This document shows positions 52,490 to 62,009 of a DNA stretch of 64,000 nt, one piece after another. Where the stretch lies: contig CAJTVD010000005.1 of the NCBI GenBank assembly GCA_910579495.1, positions 24,612 through 88,611 of the forward strand, written 5' to 3'. The position numbers were made by a program, and so were the translations under genes. A model generated the notes under the pieces. It saw nothing but the letters and a program-made list of their open reading frames with translations, did no database searches and was not told where the DNA came from. Numbering within the stretch: position 1 is the stretch's first letter; each line of letters opens with the position of its first letter. The stretch comes from an uncultured Lachnospiraceae bacterium. Lineage in GTDB: Bacteria > Bacillota > Clostridia > Lachnospirales > Lachnospiraceae.

Positions 52490-53578
52490 ATGATTTCAAA
52501 TCAGATACTGCAGAACACGATTGACGGGCTTAAAGTGATTGCAAGGGTAGATTTTTGTATCATGGATACGGATGGTAAGGAAGCAGCCTCCACAACGGCC
52601 AGTATGTCCGGGTGTGGGCCGGAAGCGGTGGCGTTTGCGAAGTCCCCTGCTGATTCCCAGGAAATACATGGATGCCAGTATTTTAAAATACTGGATGAAC
52701 AGCAATTGGAATACATTTTAATTGCTGCCGGGACAGGGGAAGATGTCTACATGGTGGGGAAGATGGCGGCGTTTCAGGTCCAGAACCTGCTCACCGCTTA
52801 TAAAGAGCGCTTTGACAAAGATAATTTTATCAAAAACCTTCTGCTGGACAATCTGCTTTTGATTGATATTTACAGCCGAGCCAAGAAGCTCCATATCCAG
52901 GCGGATGTAAAGCGGACAGTGATGATGATAGAGACTGCCAATAGCAGGGACAGTAATGTCCTTGAAATGATGAGGACATTTTTTGGCGGCAATACCAAAG
53001 ATTTTATTACGGCGGTGGATGAAAACAATGTGATTGTGGTAAAGGATTTGTCTGAGGGGGACAATCCCCGGGAAATTGAGCGGATGGCAGGGACTATCGA
53101 AACTTTCCTAAAAAAGGAAGGGCAAAGGGACGTACATATTGCCTATGGCACGGTAGTGAAGGAAATTAAGGAAGTGAGCCGGTCCTACAAAGAAGCGAAA
53201 ATGGCCATGGATGTGGGGAAGATTTTCTTTGATGACAGGGATATTATTGCCTATAGTGAATTGGGCATTGGCAGGCTGATTTACCAGCTTCCCATCCCTC
53301 TTTGCAAAATGTTTATCAGGGAAATTTTCGGGGGCAGGAGCCCTGATGAATTTGATGAAGAAACCCTTTCCACTATTAATAAATTTTTTGAAAACAGCCT
53401 GAATGTGTCCGAAACCTCCAGGCAGTTGTTCATTCACAGGAATACGCTGGTATACCGGTTGGATAAACTGCAAAAAAGCACTGGGCTGGATTTGCGCGTT
53501 TTTGAGGATGCCATTACTTTCAGGATTGCGCTTATGGTAGTGAAATATATGAACTATATGGAGGGCTTTGAGTATTGA
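52490..53578 (+). CDS. CdaR/PucR-type transcriptional regulator
   Basis: A 362-residue regulator. The N-terminal 130 residues look like a sensor (RVDFCIMDTDGKEAASTTAS) of the sugar-diacid recognition type. A GGDEF-like middle region follows. The C-terminal PucR HTH is LNVSETSRQLFIHRNTLVYR, then LDKLQKSTGLDLRVFEDA. ATG 52490 follows GGAAGGAG. CdaR proteins usually control glycerate or glucarate use, but no such genes are adjacent; ftsEX is next downstream. Confidence 0.88.
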   Translation: MISNQILQNTIDGLKVIARVDFCIMDTDGKEAASTTASMSGCGPEAVAFAKSPADSQEIHGCQYFKILDEQQLEYILIAAGTGEDVYMVGKMAAFQVQNLLTAYKERFDKDNFIKNLLLDNLLLIDIYSRAKKLHIQADVKRTVMMIETANSRDSNVLEMMRTFFGGNTKDFITAVDENNVIVVKDLSEGDNPREIERMAGTIETFLKKEGQRDVHIAYGTVVKEIKEVSRSYKEAKMAMDVGKIFFDDRDIIAYSELGIGRLIYQLPIPLCKMFIREIFGGRSPDEFDEETLSTINKFFENSLNVSETSRQLFIHRNTLVYRLDKLQKSTGLDLRVFEDAITFRIALMVVKYMNYMEGFEY

Positions 53579-53672
53579 CGGGAGGCTCTCTGGTTTTTAA
53601 TGATAATTCTCAATAGATTCCCCCAGAGGTCTACGGGCGGCCTGCGGGAAGAAAGATACAGGTGGTGTAAAA

Positions 53673-54407
53673 TTGGTAAAAGGCAGAAAGAGAAGAAGAC
53701 AGATTGCTGACAGGGATGAGATCATTACCCTGTCAAATGTGAGTAAGGCATATGCCACAGGCGCACCGGCGCTGAACGGAGTTGAACTGCATATAAACAA
53801 GGGGGAATTTGTATTTATAGTGGGGGACAGCGGTTCCGGGAAATCCACGATGATCAAGCTGCTTTTGCGGGAGCTGGTGCCTACCTCCGGCGATATCAAT
53901 GTGATGGGGTATGACCTGGTAAGGATCCGGCACGGGAAGATACCCAAATTCAGAAGGAACCTGGGCATTGTTTTCCAGGACTTCCGTCTCCTTAAGGACC
54001 GGAATGTGTACGAAAACGTGGCTTTTGCCCAGAGGATCGTACAGGTGCCCAATAAGGACATTAAAAGGAATGTGCCAAGTATCCTGGCCACTGTAGGGCT
54101 TGCAGGAAAATACAAAGCCAAACCGAGGCAGTTGTCAGGAGGGGAGCAGCAAAGGGTGGCAATTGCCAGGGCACTGGTGAACCGCCCCGCCATATTGCTT
54201 GCAGATGAGCCTACAGGTAATCTGGACCCGAAAAATTCATGGGAAATTATGAAGCTGCTGGAGCAGATCAATGAAAACGGCACAACAGTGCTTGTGGTAA
54301 CCCATAACCGTGAAATTGTCAATGCCATGCAGAAGAGGGTGGTCACCATGAAGAAAGGCGTCATTGTAAGCGACGAGGAAAAGGGTGGTTATATCGATGA
54401 GGATTAG
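53673..54407 (+). CDS. ftsE: Cell division ATP-binding protein FtsE
   Basis: ABC ATPase of 244 residues. Walker A GDSGSGKST is at about residues 50-58, the signature LSGGEQQR near 151 and Walker B ILLADEPTGNLDP near 175. The FtsE-specific segment FQDFRLLKDRNVYENVAFA is clear. The N-terminal extension (MVKGRKRRRQIADRDE) is short and basic. With FtsX it controls peptidoglycan hydrolases at the septum through the M23 protein encoded downstream. TTG start, overlapping ftsX by 11 bp at its end. Confidence 0.95.
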   Translation: MVKGRKRRRQIADRDEIITLSNVSKAYATGAPALNGVELHINKGEFVFIVGDSGSGKSTMIKLLLRELVPTSGDINVMGYDLVRIRHGKIPKFRRNLGIVFQDFRLLKDRNVYENVAFAQRIVQVPNKDIKRNVPSILATVGLAGKYKAKPRQLSGGEQQRVAIARALVNRPAILLADEPTGNLDPKNSWEIMKLLEQINENGTTVLVVTHNREIVNAMQKRVVTMKKGVIVSDEEKGGYIDED

Positions 54408-55293
54408 TACATTTTTTTATACCATCAAACAGGGCTTTATCAACATATTCAGAAATAAATGGTTTTCCCTTGCTTCCATTGCAACTATTGGGGCGTGCTT
54501 GTTTTTGTTTGGCCTCTTTTTCGCAATCATTGAGAACTTCCAGCACATTGTCAAGACTGCCCAGGAGGGGGTTTCTATTACTGTAATGTTTGAAGAGGGG
54601 CTGGCGGATGAGAGGATACAGGAAATCGGGCAGATGATCGAAAAGCGGACGGAAGTGTCCAAGGTGGTCTTTGTCTCTGCGGATGAAGCATGGGAAGGCT
54701 TTAAGGAAGACTACCTGAAAGGTTATGCGGACGGTTTCCCGGATAATCCCCTGGAAAATTCCTCCCACTATGAAGTTTATTTAAACGATGTTTCCATGCA
54801 GCCAGCGCTGGTAACTTACCTGGAGGGGGTAACGGGAGTCCGGGATGTAAACCGGTCGGAGATCACGGCGTCTACCCTTACCGGGGTGAATGCGCTGATT
54901 GCCTATATTTCTGTGGGGATCATCGCAATATTGTTTGCAGTGTCCATTTTCCTCATCAGCAATACGGTAACTATCGGTATTTCAGTGAGGAAAGAGGAAA
55001 TTTCCATTATGAAGTACATTGGCGCTACAGATTTCTTTGTCCGTTCCCCTTTTGTAATTGAAGGGATGCTCATAGGGGTGATCGGGGCATTGATACCGGT
55101 GGGAATTATCTATGTTCTGTACAACAAGGTGATTGAATATATTATGGTAAAATTTTCCGTTCTGGCAAGGCTTCTATCTTTCCTGCCGGTAGAGGAAATA
55201 TTCCGTACTCTGCTGCCTATATCCATCATTATGGGAGTGGGTATTGGCTTCCTGGGCAGCATCACAACCGTAAGAAAACATCTGAGAGTGTAA
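54397..55293 (+). CDS. ftsX: Cell division protein FtsX
   Basis: A 298-residue permease-like protein with four transmembrane helices: one near residue 25, an extracellular loop of about 130 residues (VSITVMFEEGLADERIQEIG), and three at the C-terminus. It has no transport role; it passes ATPase-driven changes to an extracellular hydrolase. ATG 54397 lies within the end of ftsE after GGTGG. Confidence 0.94.
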   Translation: MRISTFFYTIKQGFINIFRNKWFSLASIATIGACLFLFGLFFAIIENFQHIVKTAQEGVSITVMFEEGLADERIQEIGQMIEKRTEVSKVVFVSADEAWEGFKEDYLKGYADGFPDNPLENSSHYEVYLNDVSMQPALVTYLEGVTGVRDVNRSEITASTLTGVNALIAYISVGIIAILFAVSIFLISNTVTIGISVRKEEISIMKYIGATDFFVRSPFVIEGMLIGVIGALIPVGIIYVLYNKVIEYIMVKFSVLARLLSFLPVEEIFRTLLPISIIMGVGIGFLGSITTVRKHLRV

Positions 55294-55304
55294 TTGAGGT
55301 AAAC

Positions 55305-56525
55305 ATGGGACGATGGAAAAAAGTACTGTGCGTGCTGCTGTTCCTTGCATTGGTGCTGGGGGGTGGGCATCAATATGGAGGGGCTGTATACGCAGGCGAA
55401 CTGACTAATGACAGTATCAAAAAAAAGGAAGCGGAGATTAGCAAAACTCAACAGGAGAAAAAAAACCTGCAGAGCGGGCTGACGGATATTAAGGCATTAA
55501 AGAAGGAACTGGAAGCATCCAAGGCCGACCTGGCAAGCTATGTGACCCAGCTAGACGCAAAGCTTACAGCGATACAAAAGAAGATAGAAGAGCTGAAAAC
55601 CTTGATTTCGGACAAGGAACAGGAGATTGTGGAAAAAACAGCAGAGCTTGAGGAAGCCGTCAGGGTGCAGCAGGCACAGTATGACGCAATGAGAACCCGG
55701 ATTAAATTCCTTTATGAAAAGGGGGAAATGCTCTACATTGAGCTTATTTTTTCCGCGGAAAGCTTTGGGGATGTGCTGAACAAAGCAGATTATATAGAAA
55801 TGCTCTCTGCCTATGACCGCAGGATGCTGGATGAATATGTGGCGTATACAGAATATGTAGGGCTGTGCAGGGAAGGGCTGGAGGAAGAGCGGGATGTTTT
55901 AAATGAAGCGAAGGCGGCGGTGGAGCAGGAAGAGGCTTCCCTGAATGAGATGCTGAAGGAAAAGCAGCAGGAAATGAACAAGCTGTCTGCAGATATTCAG
56001 GGGCAGGAAGCGGCCATCAGGGAATATGAAGCGGATATTGCTGCCAGAAATGAAATTATTGCCGCCCTGGAAGCGGCAGTTGCAGAAGAAAAGAAAAAGC
56101 TTGCGGAGGAACAAAGGCCTAAATATGATGGAGGTGTCTTTGCCTGGCCGGCGCCTTCTTATACAAGGATTTCAGATGAATACGGAAACAGGATGCATCC
56201 TACCTTGAAGGTGGAAAAATTTCACAACGGGCTGGATATGGCGGCACCTGGAGGGAGCCCGATCCTGGCGGCTTACAATGGGAAAGTGGTGGCGGCGGAT
56301 TACAGCAGCAGCATGGGCAACTATATTATGATTGACCATGGAGGCGGCCTGTACACCATATATATGCACGCTTCGGCCCTGTATGTATCAAAGGGAAAGG
56401 AAGTATCCAAAGGAGAAAAAATTGCCGCAGTGGGGAGCACCGGGCGTTCCACAGGGAACCACCTGCATTTTGGCGTACGGCTGAATGGGCAATACGTGAA
56501 CCCCAGAAATTACCTGGGAGGGTAA
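55305..56525 (+). CDS. M23 murein hydrolase with coiled coil (EnvC/PcsB-like)
   Basis: An exported 406-residue protein. The signal peptide runs to about residue 28 (LFLALVLGGGHQYGGAVYAG). A long coiled coil covers about 30-260, and a LytM/M23 domain about 280-406. The M23 zinc ligands are intact: HNGLDMAAPGGSP, MIDHGGGLYTIYMHAS and GNHLHFG. Catalytic residues being present, it can be an active endopeptidase rather than an activator only. Placed 11 bp after ftsX, it is the likely FtsEX-controlled hydrolase. Confidence 0.93.
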   Translation: MGRWKKVLCVLLFLALVLGGGHQYGGAVYAGELTNDSIKKKEAEISKTQQEKKNLQSGLTDIKALKKELEASKADLASYVTQLDAKLTAIQKKIEELKTLISDKEQEIVEKTAELEEAVRVQQAQYDAMRTRIKFLYEKGEMLYIELIFSAESFGDVLNKADYIEMLSAYDRRMLDEYVAYTEYVGLCREGLEEERDVLNEAKAAVEQEEASLNEMLKEKQQEMNKLSADIQGQEAAIREYEADIAARNEIIAALEAAVAEEKKKLAEEQRPKYDGGVFAWPAPSYTRISDEYGNRMHPTLKVEKFHNGLDMAAPGGSPILAAYNGKVVAADYSSSMGNYIMIDHGGGLYTIYMHASALYVSKGKEVSKGEKIAAVGSTGRSTGNHLHFGVRLNGQYVNPRNYLGG

Positions 56526-56598
56526 AGTGCCCTGTCTGGCTGCCGGAAAGCAGCATGGGGGACAAAGTAAATGTAAATCAGATAGGAGTGGGTTTTTA

Positions 56599-57870
56599 GT
56601 GGATGTCAGACCGCAGATGAAGGAAGAAAAGAAAAGGAATAAGCTATCGAAGGATTTCTGGGGTGGGCTGATAGCGGGAGGGCTTATTATGTCGCTGCTC
56701 TTTACCGGTATCTACGCTGGAAGAATGGCGTACCGGCTTTTTAGTGTCCAAAGGACAGATGCCGGGACGGTAGCAGGGGACAGCATTGTGAATGGGGAAA
56801 CCCTTTCGAAAATGAAGACCATAGAAGACGCCATTGGGACCTACTACTTTTATGACGACAAGGTGACGGTAGAAGGGCTGCAGGAGGGCGTTTATAAGGG
56901 AATGATGGCAGCTTTGGATGATCCCTACTCAGAGTACTTTACAGTGGAGGAGCTGGAAGAGGCGGTTAACAGCAACCAGGGGATTTCCTATGGGATTGGC
57001 GCTTACATTTCCATGAATAAGCAGCGTGACCTGGCGATGATCAACGGTGTAATGGACCAGTCACCTGCTGCCCTGGCTGGGCTGAGGGAAGGGGACATCA
57101 TCTATGAAGTGGACGGGGAATCCACCCAGGGAATGAGCCTGACCCAGGTAGTCGCACGGGTCAAGGGCAGGGAAGGGACCGCAGTTAACCTGACGATTTT
57201 CAGGGAAGGGGAGAGCGACTTCCTTTCTGTGGATATTACCAGGAGCAAAAAGATTGAAACCGCCACGGTGGACAGCGGTATCCTGGAAGATACCGACCAG
57301 ATTGGCTATCTCCGTATCCGGGAGTTTGACAGCATCACTGTGGACCAATATGCGGAGGCCATAGCGGAGCTGAAGGAATATGGCATGAAGGGCATGATCC
57401 TTGACCTGAGGAGCAATCCCGGGGGAGACCTTGCTGCGGTAGTGGAGGTAGCCAGGAGGATCCTGCCCAAAGGCCTGATTGTTTATACGGAGGATAAGAA
57501 CGGGAACCGCAAAGAGTATTCCGGTGACGATGACTGGGAGCTGGAGGTTCCCCTGGTGGTATTGGTAAATGAATATTCTGCCAGCGCGTCGGAAATACTG
57601 GCAGGTGCGATTCAGGATTACAACAAAGGTACATTAATTGGTACCACCACCTATGGGAAAGGGATTGTCCAGCAGATACACCGGCTGGAGGATGGCACGG
57701 CCCTGAAGCTGACCATCAGCGCATATTTTACGCCTTCCGGAAGGAATATCCATGGAGTCGGTATTGAACCGGATATGGAACTGGAATATGACTATGAGGC
57801 CAGCGAAAATGAGGGGAAGGATAACCAGGTGGAAAAAGCAATAGAAGTGCTGGAAGGGAAAATCAAATAA
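56599..57870 (+). CDS. ctpA: S41 family C-terminal processing protease (CtpA)
   Basis: A membrane-anchored 423-residue protease. It has one N-terminal transmembrane helix (about residues 25-45), a PDZ domain at about 120-210 (ISYGIGAYISMNKQRDLAMI), and the S41 core with the catalytic Ser in VNEYSASASEILAGAI and Lys in TTYGKGIVQ. GTG 56599 is chosen for the TAGGAG upstream. In the ftsEX-hydrolase cluster it probably degrades or matures the wall hydrolase. Confidence 0.93.
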   Translation: MDVRPQMKEEKKRNKLSKDFWGGLIAGGLIMSLLFTGIYAGRMAYRLFSVQRTDAGTVAGDSIVNGETLSKMKTIEDAIGTYYFYDDKVTVEGLQEGVYKGMMAALDDPYSEYFTVEELEEAVNSNQGISYGIGAYISMNKQRDLAMINGVMDQSPAALAGLREGDIIYEVDGESTQGMSLTQVVARVKGREGTAVNLTIFREGESDFLSVDITRSKKIETATVDSGILEDTDQIGYLRIREFDSITVDQYAEAIAELKEYGMKGMILDLRSNPGGDLAAVVEVARRILPKGLIVYTEDKNGNRKEYSGDDDWELEVPLVVLVNEYSASASEILAGAIQDYNKGTLIGTTTYGKGIVQQIHRLEDGTALKLTISAYFTPSGRNIHGVGIEPDMELEYDYEASENEGKDNQVEKAIEVLEGKIK

Positions 57871-57884
57871 CAGCGGGCGGTTTA

Positions 57885-57920
57885 GAAAGAGGTGGGGAAA
57901 TATTTTCCCAGCCTCTTTTC
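57885..57920 (+). terminator. Terminator of the ftsEX-ctp unit
   Basis: GAAAGAGG and GGGGAAA (57885-57900) pair with TTTTCCC and CCTCTTTTC (57903-57920), with a small internal mismatch. Confidence 0.8.
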
Positions 57921-57925
57921 CCTAT

Positions 57926-58335
57926 CTGCCGGAAATTTTAGTGGGCAGTGTAAAGGAACGGAAAGCGGATTATGATTTGATGGCGGCTGTTATGGTTTGC
58001 CTTGGGAAAGAGGGAGAGCCAGGCACAGGCTTATTAAAATTGTTGAATGTGCTTCTGTCTACGCAGACCAGTTCACAGGATAAGTGCCAGATATTGGAGA
58101 AGATTTTCATATTAGAATGACTTTAGCCTTGGAAAGTGAGGTGCCGCTTATGTGTAATTTGAGTAAGGGTGTGGAAGAGAAAGGGATTGAAAAGGGAAGG
58201 CAAGAGGGAAGACAGGAAGGAATAATAGCTATGGTATCAGCATTAAAGGATTTACAAATTGCAGATAGCATTATTTTGAGTAAAATCCAGGAAAAGTTCC
58301 ATCTGGCGGAAGAAACAGCTAAAATGTATTTGTAA
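57926..58335 (+). pseudogene. Rpn/PD-(D/E)XK transposase C-terminal remnant
   Basis: The frame runs LPEILVGSVKERKADYDLMA to SSQDKCQILEK, then shifts by one base and continues as DFHIRMTLALESEVPLMCNL and KGVEEKGIEKG. It closes with ILSKIQEKFHLAEETAKMYL. The C-terminal motifs match the gene remnant at 47186-47853, so these are two paralogous decayed copies. The nuclease core is missing. Confidence 0.8.
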
Positions 58336-58398
58336 GCATAAAAAGCAGGGTGTTTCTGTGTTCTGCCTCTGGCAGGAAAACCAGTAACTTTTAGTTGG

Positions 58399-58611
58399 TT
58401 GAAAAAGACGATAATCCTTATATTGACAGCCGCCGCTTGCGGAACGTCCAGCGGTGGCGGAGAATCAAAAGCAGGCGGAGATGAAAATGTCACATTCCAG
58501 GCGGTTGTATTAGAAATACAGGATAGTTATTATCTTGTCGGGCCGGTGGAAGGAAGCGCAGAACTAAGCAGTGCGGGCCAGATAACCATTCCCATGGCAT
58601 TACCCTTTTAG
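58399..58611 (+). pseudogene. Truncated lipoprotein fragment
   Basis: TTG start, a short hydrophobic segment and a lipobox (LTAAAC), then FQAVVLEIQDSYYLVGPVEG, a DUF3221-like beginning. The frame ends after ITIPMALPF, where the minus-strand kinase gene overlaps, so the 3' part is missing. The resistance module to the right probably replaced it. Confidence 0.55.
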
Positions 58612-59507
58612 GCTTTTGCGTCTGGAAATGAGATGGAAATACACAGCCTGTTCTCAAAATACTTAGCTGATATAGTTCCATTCATTTGCTCAATCAGTGT
58701 TCTTGCAATCGCCAGCCCTAAACCTGTGGATTTTCTCGCAGCTTCCACTGTGTAAAACCGGTCAAACAATTTGCCAACCTGCACTTCATTCAATCCAGAT
58801 GCCGTATTCGTAAAAGTAATATTACATGTATCTGACAGAGTAATATCTAAATCTCCGTCACTATACTTTATTGCATTGTTTAAAATATTAGAGAATACAC
58901 GGGCTAATGAGGAACGGTTAAGCGTTCTGATAACATTATTTTTCGGCATCTGTATCTTCGGTGTGATACCTCTTTCATTCAGCGCTGTATAGTAAGATGC
59001 TATGCTTTCTTCTAAAATGCCATTTATGGAAACAGTCTCTTTAACTGTATTGCTATCTTTGGAAATGATAACTGAATATCCAAACAGTTCCTCAGTCAAC
59101 TGCATTAACATTTCTGAACGGTTCCGGATTACTTCAATATAGCGTTTAGCATTTTCGGATTTTTCTTCTTGCTCAAGCAAATCCAAATATCCGCAGACAG
59201 CAGTCAATGGTGTCCTTAAATCGTGGGATATGTTTGCAATGGCGGTTTTCAGTTCCTGGTTACCATACTGAAAGCGATGCCGTTGTACACGGAGTTTACG
59301 GAATTCTCTATTTATGGTATTTGCCAAATTACGCATGTATCTGTCATTGCAGGAGATATCAATGAGGATATTGGTATCGGTTTTGAGCCTGTCGGCAAAG
59401 GCATTTGCAATTTCCTTTGCGGCCTTTTGCAGGAAATAAATTTTTATAAGCAAAGTAATGATAACCAAAGCCATAATGCCGATAATAGCCCATAACCATA
59501 ATTCCAT
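58608..59507 (-). CDS. Sensor histidine kinase of the Bcr-type module
   Basis: A 299-residue membrane histidine kinase with a single N-terminal transmembrane helix (about residues 4-26) and no large extracellular domain, so sensing is probably through the ABC transporter, as in BceS-like systems. The H-box is ISHDLRTPLTAVCGYLD (His near 94), and the ATPase lobe ends with STGLGLAIARTL. It lies last in the operon, 10 bp after the permease. AT-rich compared with the neighbours. Confidence 0.9.
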   Translation of the reverse strand: MELWLWAIIGIMALVIITLLIKIYFLQKAAKEIANAFADRLKTDTNILIDISCNDRYMRNLANTINREFRKLRVQRHRFQYGNQELKTAIANISHDLRTPLTAVCGYLDLLEQEEKSENAKRYIEVIRNRSEMLMQLTEELFGYSVIISKDSNTVKETVSINGILEESIASYYTALNERGITPKIQMPKNNVIRTLNRSSLARVFSNILNNAIKYSDGDLDITLSDTCNITFTNTASGLNEVQVGKLFDRFYTVEAARKSTGLGLAIARTLIEQMNGTISAKYFENRLCISISFPDAKA

Positions 59508-59517
59508 AGAAAACCCC

Positions 59518-60348
59518 TTACTTCAAATCTTTTCTTTTGAAAACAAATATGCCGCCTAATGTTGTCAAAACAGTAATTGCAATAGATGATAAGAGCATAC
59601 GGGCAGAGTTACCGATTTTTACCTGCCACATTTGTAAGCCCTGCCCTGTAGGCAAGAAGTCAACGATGAATTCATATATCATCCGTTTTGCCCCTCTGAC
59701 ATAGTTCGGGTTAGGGGCCGGCTCTGACATTTCTATTCCGTTAGTGGTTATATTAACACCGCTTGTCATTTCTGGCTCACCAAGAGCGTTATATGTGATA
59801 CTTGCAAAAACCAAAAGCCCAAGAAATAATAACATAGAAACAACAACGGTAATGGCTTTATTGGTACTTTGCATACAGATAAAAGTAAAAATCGATGAAA
59901 AAGCAGCTTCAAACATAACCGCAATGAACAAATATGAAAGCAGGTTAGGGATACCCATTTCCCAAACGCCGAGAATCGGAATGGCAACTAATGCGCCAAT
60001 CAGCCAAACGGACATTATCAGCAATGTTGCAGCGAATGAGGTAATCAGATTGGCAAAATAAATGCTTTTTCTTGTATGGCCGACAATAATTTTATTCCGG
60101 ATTGTCCCGTCACTATATTCAGTCCCTAAAAACATACTGCTGAACAACGCAGAAAATGCGCCAATCACGATAGCAAAATTAAAGTAATACTTATCAATAC
60201 TGTAATTGTATTCCGGCATATTAACGGTTGACTGCCTGCATCCGTTCAGCATATATACAACTGAATAAATTAGCATTGCTCCCATACAGAGCCAGAAAAA
60301 TTTATCTTTCCAAATACGGGAAAAATTAACAGACAATAGTTTACGCAT
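59518..60348 (-). CDS. ABC-2 type permease, lantibiotic/bacitracin resistance
   Basis: A 276-residue membrane protein with about six transmembrane helices. It starts inside the ATPase gene (8-bp overlap). The layout, with FSALFSSMFLGTEYSDGTIR and NKIIVGHTRKSIYFANL, is typical of ABC-2 permeases of the BcrB/lantibiotic-immunity type. With the ATPase it would expel or detach antimicrobial peptides such as bacitracin or a lantibiotic. Confidence 0.88.
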   Translation of the reverse strand: MRKLLSVNFSRIWKDKFFWLCMGAMLIYSVVYMLNGCRQSTVNMPEYNYSIDKYYFNFAIVIGAFSALFSSMFLGTEYSDGTIRNKIIVGHTRKSIYFANLITSFAATLLIMSVWLIGALVAIPILGVWEMGIPNLLSYLFIAVMFEAAFSSIFTFICMQSTNKAITVVVSMLLFLGLLVFASITYNALGEPEMTSGVNITTNGIEMSEPAPNPNYVRGAKRMIYEFIVDFLPTGQGLQMWQVKIGNSARMLLSSIAITVLTTLGGIFVFKRKDLK

Positions 60349-61255
60349 TTATTTCACCTCCCAAAAGACTGACATAATAACTTTCCAGACTTTCGCCACG
60401 CTCCTGCATTGAAATCACTTCGCAGTTTTCTTTCGCCAATGCAGCAGCCAGTTTAGATATGTTTACTTTTGCATACATATTGGCAGTTTTGCTTGTGGTT
60501 ATTTTATAATCAATCCCCATTTCATCAAGTACATGGGCAAGGGCTTTTGTGTTGTTAACTTCTATTTGGATACACTTTTTGCATGCGGCTTCTAATTCGT
60601 CTGCGCTCATTTCCTTTACAATATATCCATTGTCAATAAAACCATAATACGTTGCCAGTTTAGATAATTCATCAAGAATGTGGCTTGAAATCAGAACTGT
60701 AATCTGTTGTTCACGGTTGAGTTTTAATATCAATTCCCGAATATCAATAATGCCTTGCGGGTCAAGGCCGTTTACAGGTTCATCCAAAACTAAGAAATCA
60801 GGGTCGCCTATGAGTGCAATTGCAATCCCCAATCTTTGGCGCATACCGAGAGAAAAGTTTTTTGCTTTCTTCTTTCCCGTATTGTCAAGGCCGACTAACT
60901 TCAGAATTTCCGTTAAGCCGTCAAAAGACGGAAGCCCTAAGGTGCGATACTGCAGTTTTAAATTATCCACAGCTGTCATATCAAGATAAATCGAGGGAGT
61001 TTCGACAACAGCACCCATTCTTCTCCGGGATTTTACAATATCCTTGTCTGTGTTTTTTTTCCCATACAGCGTATAATCGCCAGATGTTGGCTCTTGCAGA
61101 CCGCAGATAAGGCGGATGAGGGTTGTTTTGCCAGCACCGTTTCTCCCCACGAAGCCATAAATAGCTCCTTTGGGTATGTTCATGGATAGCCTGTTTAACG
61201 CTTTGAAATCGTTATAGTTTTTACTCAAGGCGTTTGTTTTGAGAACATATTCCAT
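60341..61255 (-). CDS. ABC ATPase, BcrA-like
   Basis: A 304-residue ATP-binding protein. Walker A GRNGAGKTTLIR is at about 38-49, the signature FSLGMRQRLGIAIALIG near 134 and Walker B FLVLDEPVNGLDPQG near 157. The C-terminal 80 residues (KCIQIEVNNTKALAHVLDEM) match the BcrA/lantibiotic-immunity class. The ribosome site GGAGG is 9 bp from ATG 61255. An internal promoter and a four-repeat array in the 88-bp gap upstream suggest response-regulator control. Confidence 0.9.
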   Translation of the reverse strand: MEYVLKTNALSKNYNDFKALNRLSMNIPKGAIYGFVGRNGAGKTTLIRLICGLQEPTSGDYTLYGKKNTDKDIVKSRRRMGAVVETPSIYLDMTAVDNLKLQYRTLGLPSFDGLTEILKLVGLDNTGKKKAKNFSLGMRQRLGIAIALIGDPDFLVLDEPVNGLDPQGIIDIRELILKLNREQQITVLISSHILDELSKLATYYGFIDNGYIVKEMSADELEAACKKCIQIEVNNTKALAHVLDEMGIDYKITTSKTANMYAKVNISKLAAALAKENCEVISMQERGESLESYYVSLLGGEINA

Positions 61256-61285
61256 AACAAATAACCTCCTTTATGTGATGCTGGC

Positions 61286-61341
61286 ATTATAACTGGTAAT
61301 AGTAAAGAAATCGGTAAAGAAAACAGTAAAGAAATAGTAAA
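61286..61341 (-). promoter_or_regulatory. Response-regulator repeat array and promoter for the ABC transporter
   Basis: On the minus strand there are four TTTAC repeats at 61337-61341, 61326-61330, 61314-61318 and 61302-61306, spaced 11-12 bp and on one helical face. A perfect TATAAT (-10) follows at 61286-61291, with no -35 match. This is the arrangement of an OmpR-family activator-dependent promoter, presumably bound by the regulator encoded upstream. Confidence 0.75.
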
Positions 61342-61343
61342 TA

Positions 61344-62009
61344 TTATTCAGCCCGCATTTTAAAACCAATACCCCAAACAGCGTCAATATAATCTTTTCC
61401 ACTTACATCGCGAAGCTTTTTGCGTAAATTGCTAATGTGCATTTTGAGAGAGTTTTCCGTACAGTCTGGAGTATCCTCGCTGATATGGCCTAATAAAAGT
61501 GATTTTGTAACAACCTGCGTTTGGTTTTGCATCAGTATTTTTAGGATGGCATATTCCGTCCTTGTGAGTTTCACCTCTGCGGCATTTACTGTTACGGTAT
61601 GGATATCTGTATTCAAAATAATATCGTCAAAACTTACCACAGGGCTGACAGGAGTATTTGATGCAGTCCGTAGATGGACAGCAATCCGGGCTAACAGTTC
61701 TTTTGTACTGAAAGGTTTTGTCACATAATCAACTGCACCGCTAAGCAATAAATCCACTTTATTGTCAATATCGACTTTCGCACTTACTACAATGACGGGT
61801 ATCCCTTTTAACCTTGGAAGGACATCTTCACCGCTTAGCCCAGGCAACATCAAATCAAGTAAGATAAGGTCAGGGCGGATACCCGACAGCACAAGTAATG
61901 CTTCTGTTCCCGAATATGCACGGGAAACTCTGTAGCCATCTTTTGAAAGTGCTTCTTCAAGCATATTTCCAATATGTGTATCATCGTCAATTATTAAAAT
62001 AGTTTTCAT
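61344..62009 (-). CDS. OmpR-family response regulator
   Basis: A 221-residue regulator. The receiver domain has the acidic DDD pocket start (LIIDDDTHIG), the phospho-acceptor Asp in DLILLDLMLPGLSG (about residue 52) and Lys in VTKPFSTKEL. The winged-helix DNA-binding domain contains KLTRTEYAILKILMQNQTQV. Partner of the kinase at 58608-59507; the transporter lies between them. Its ATG overlaps the stop of a small upstream ORF. Confidence 0.93.
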   Translation of the reverse strand: MKTILIIDDDTHIGNMLEEALSKDGYRVSRAYSGTEALLVLSGIRPDLILLDLMLPGLSGEDVLPRLKGIPVIVVSAKVDIDNKVDLLLSGAVDYVTKPFSTKELLARIAVHLRTASNTPVSPVVSFDDIILNTDIHTVTVNAAEVKLTRTEYAILKILMQNQTQVVTKSLLLGHISEDTPDCTENSLKMHISNLRKKLRDVSGKDYIDAVWGIGFKMRAE

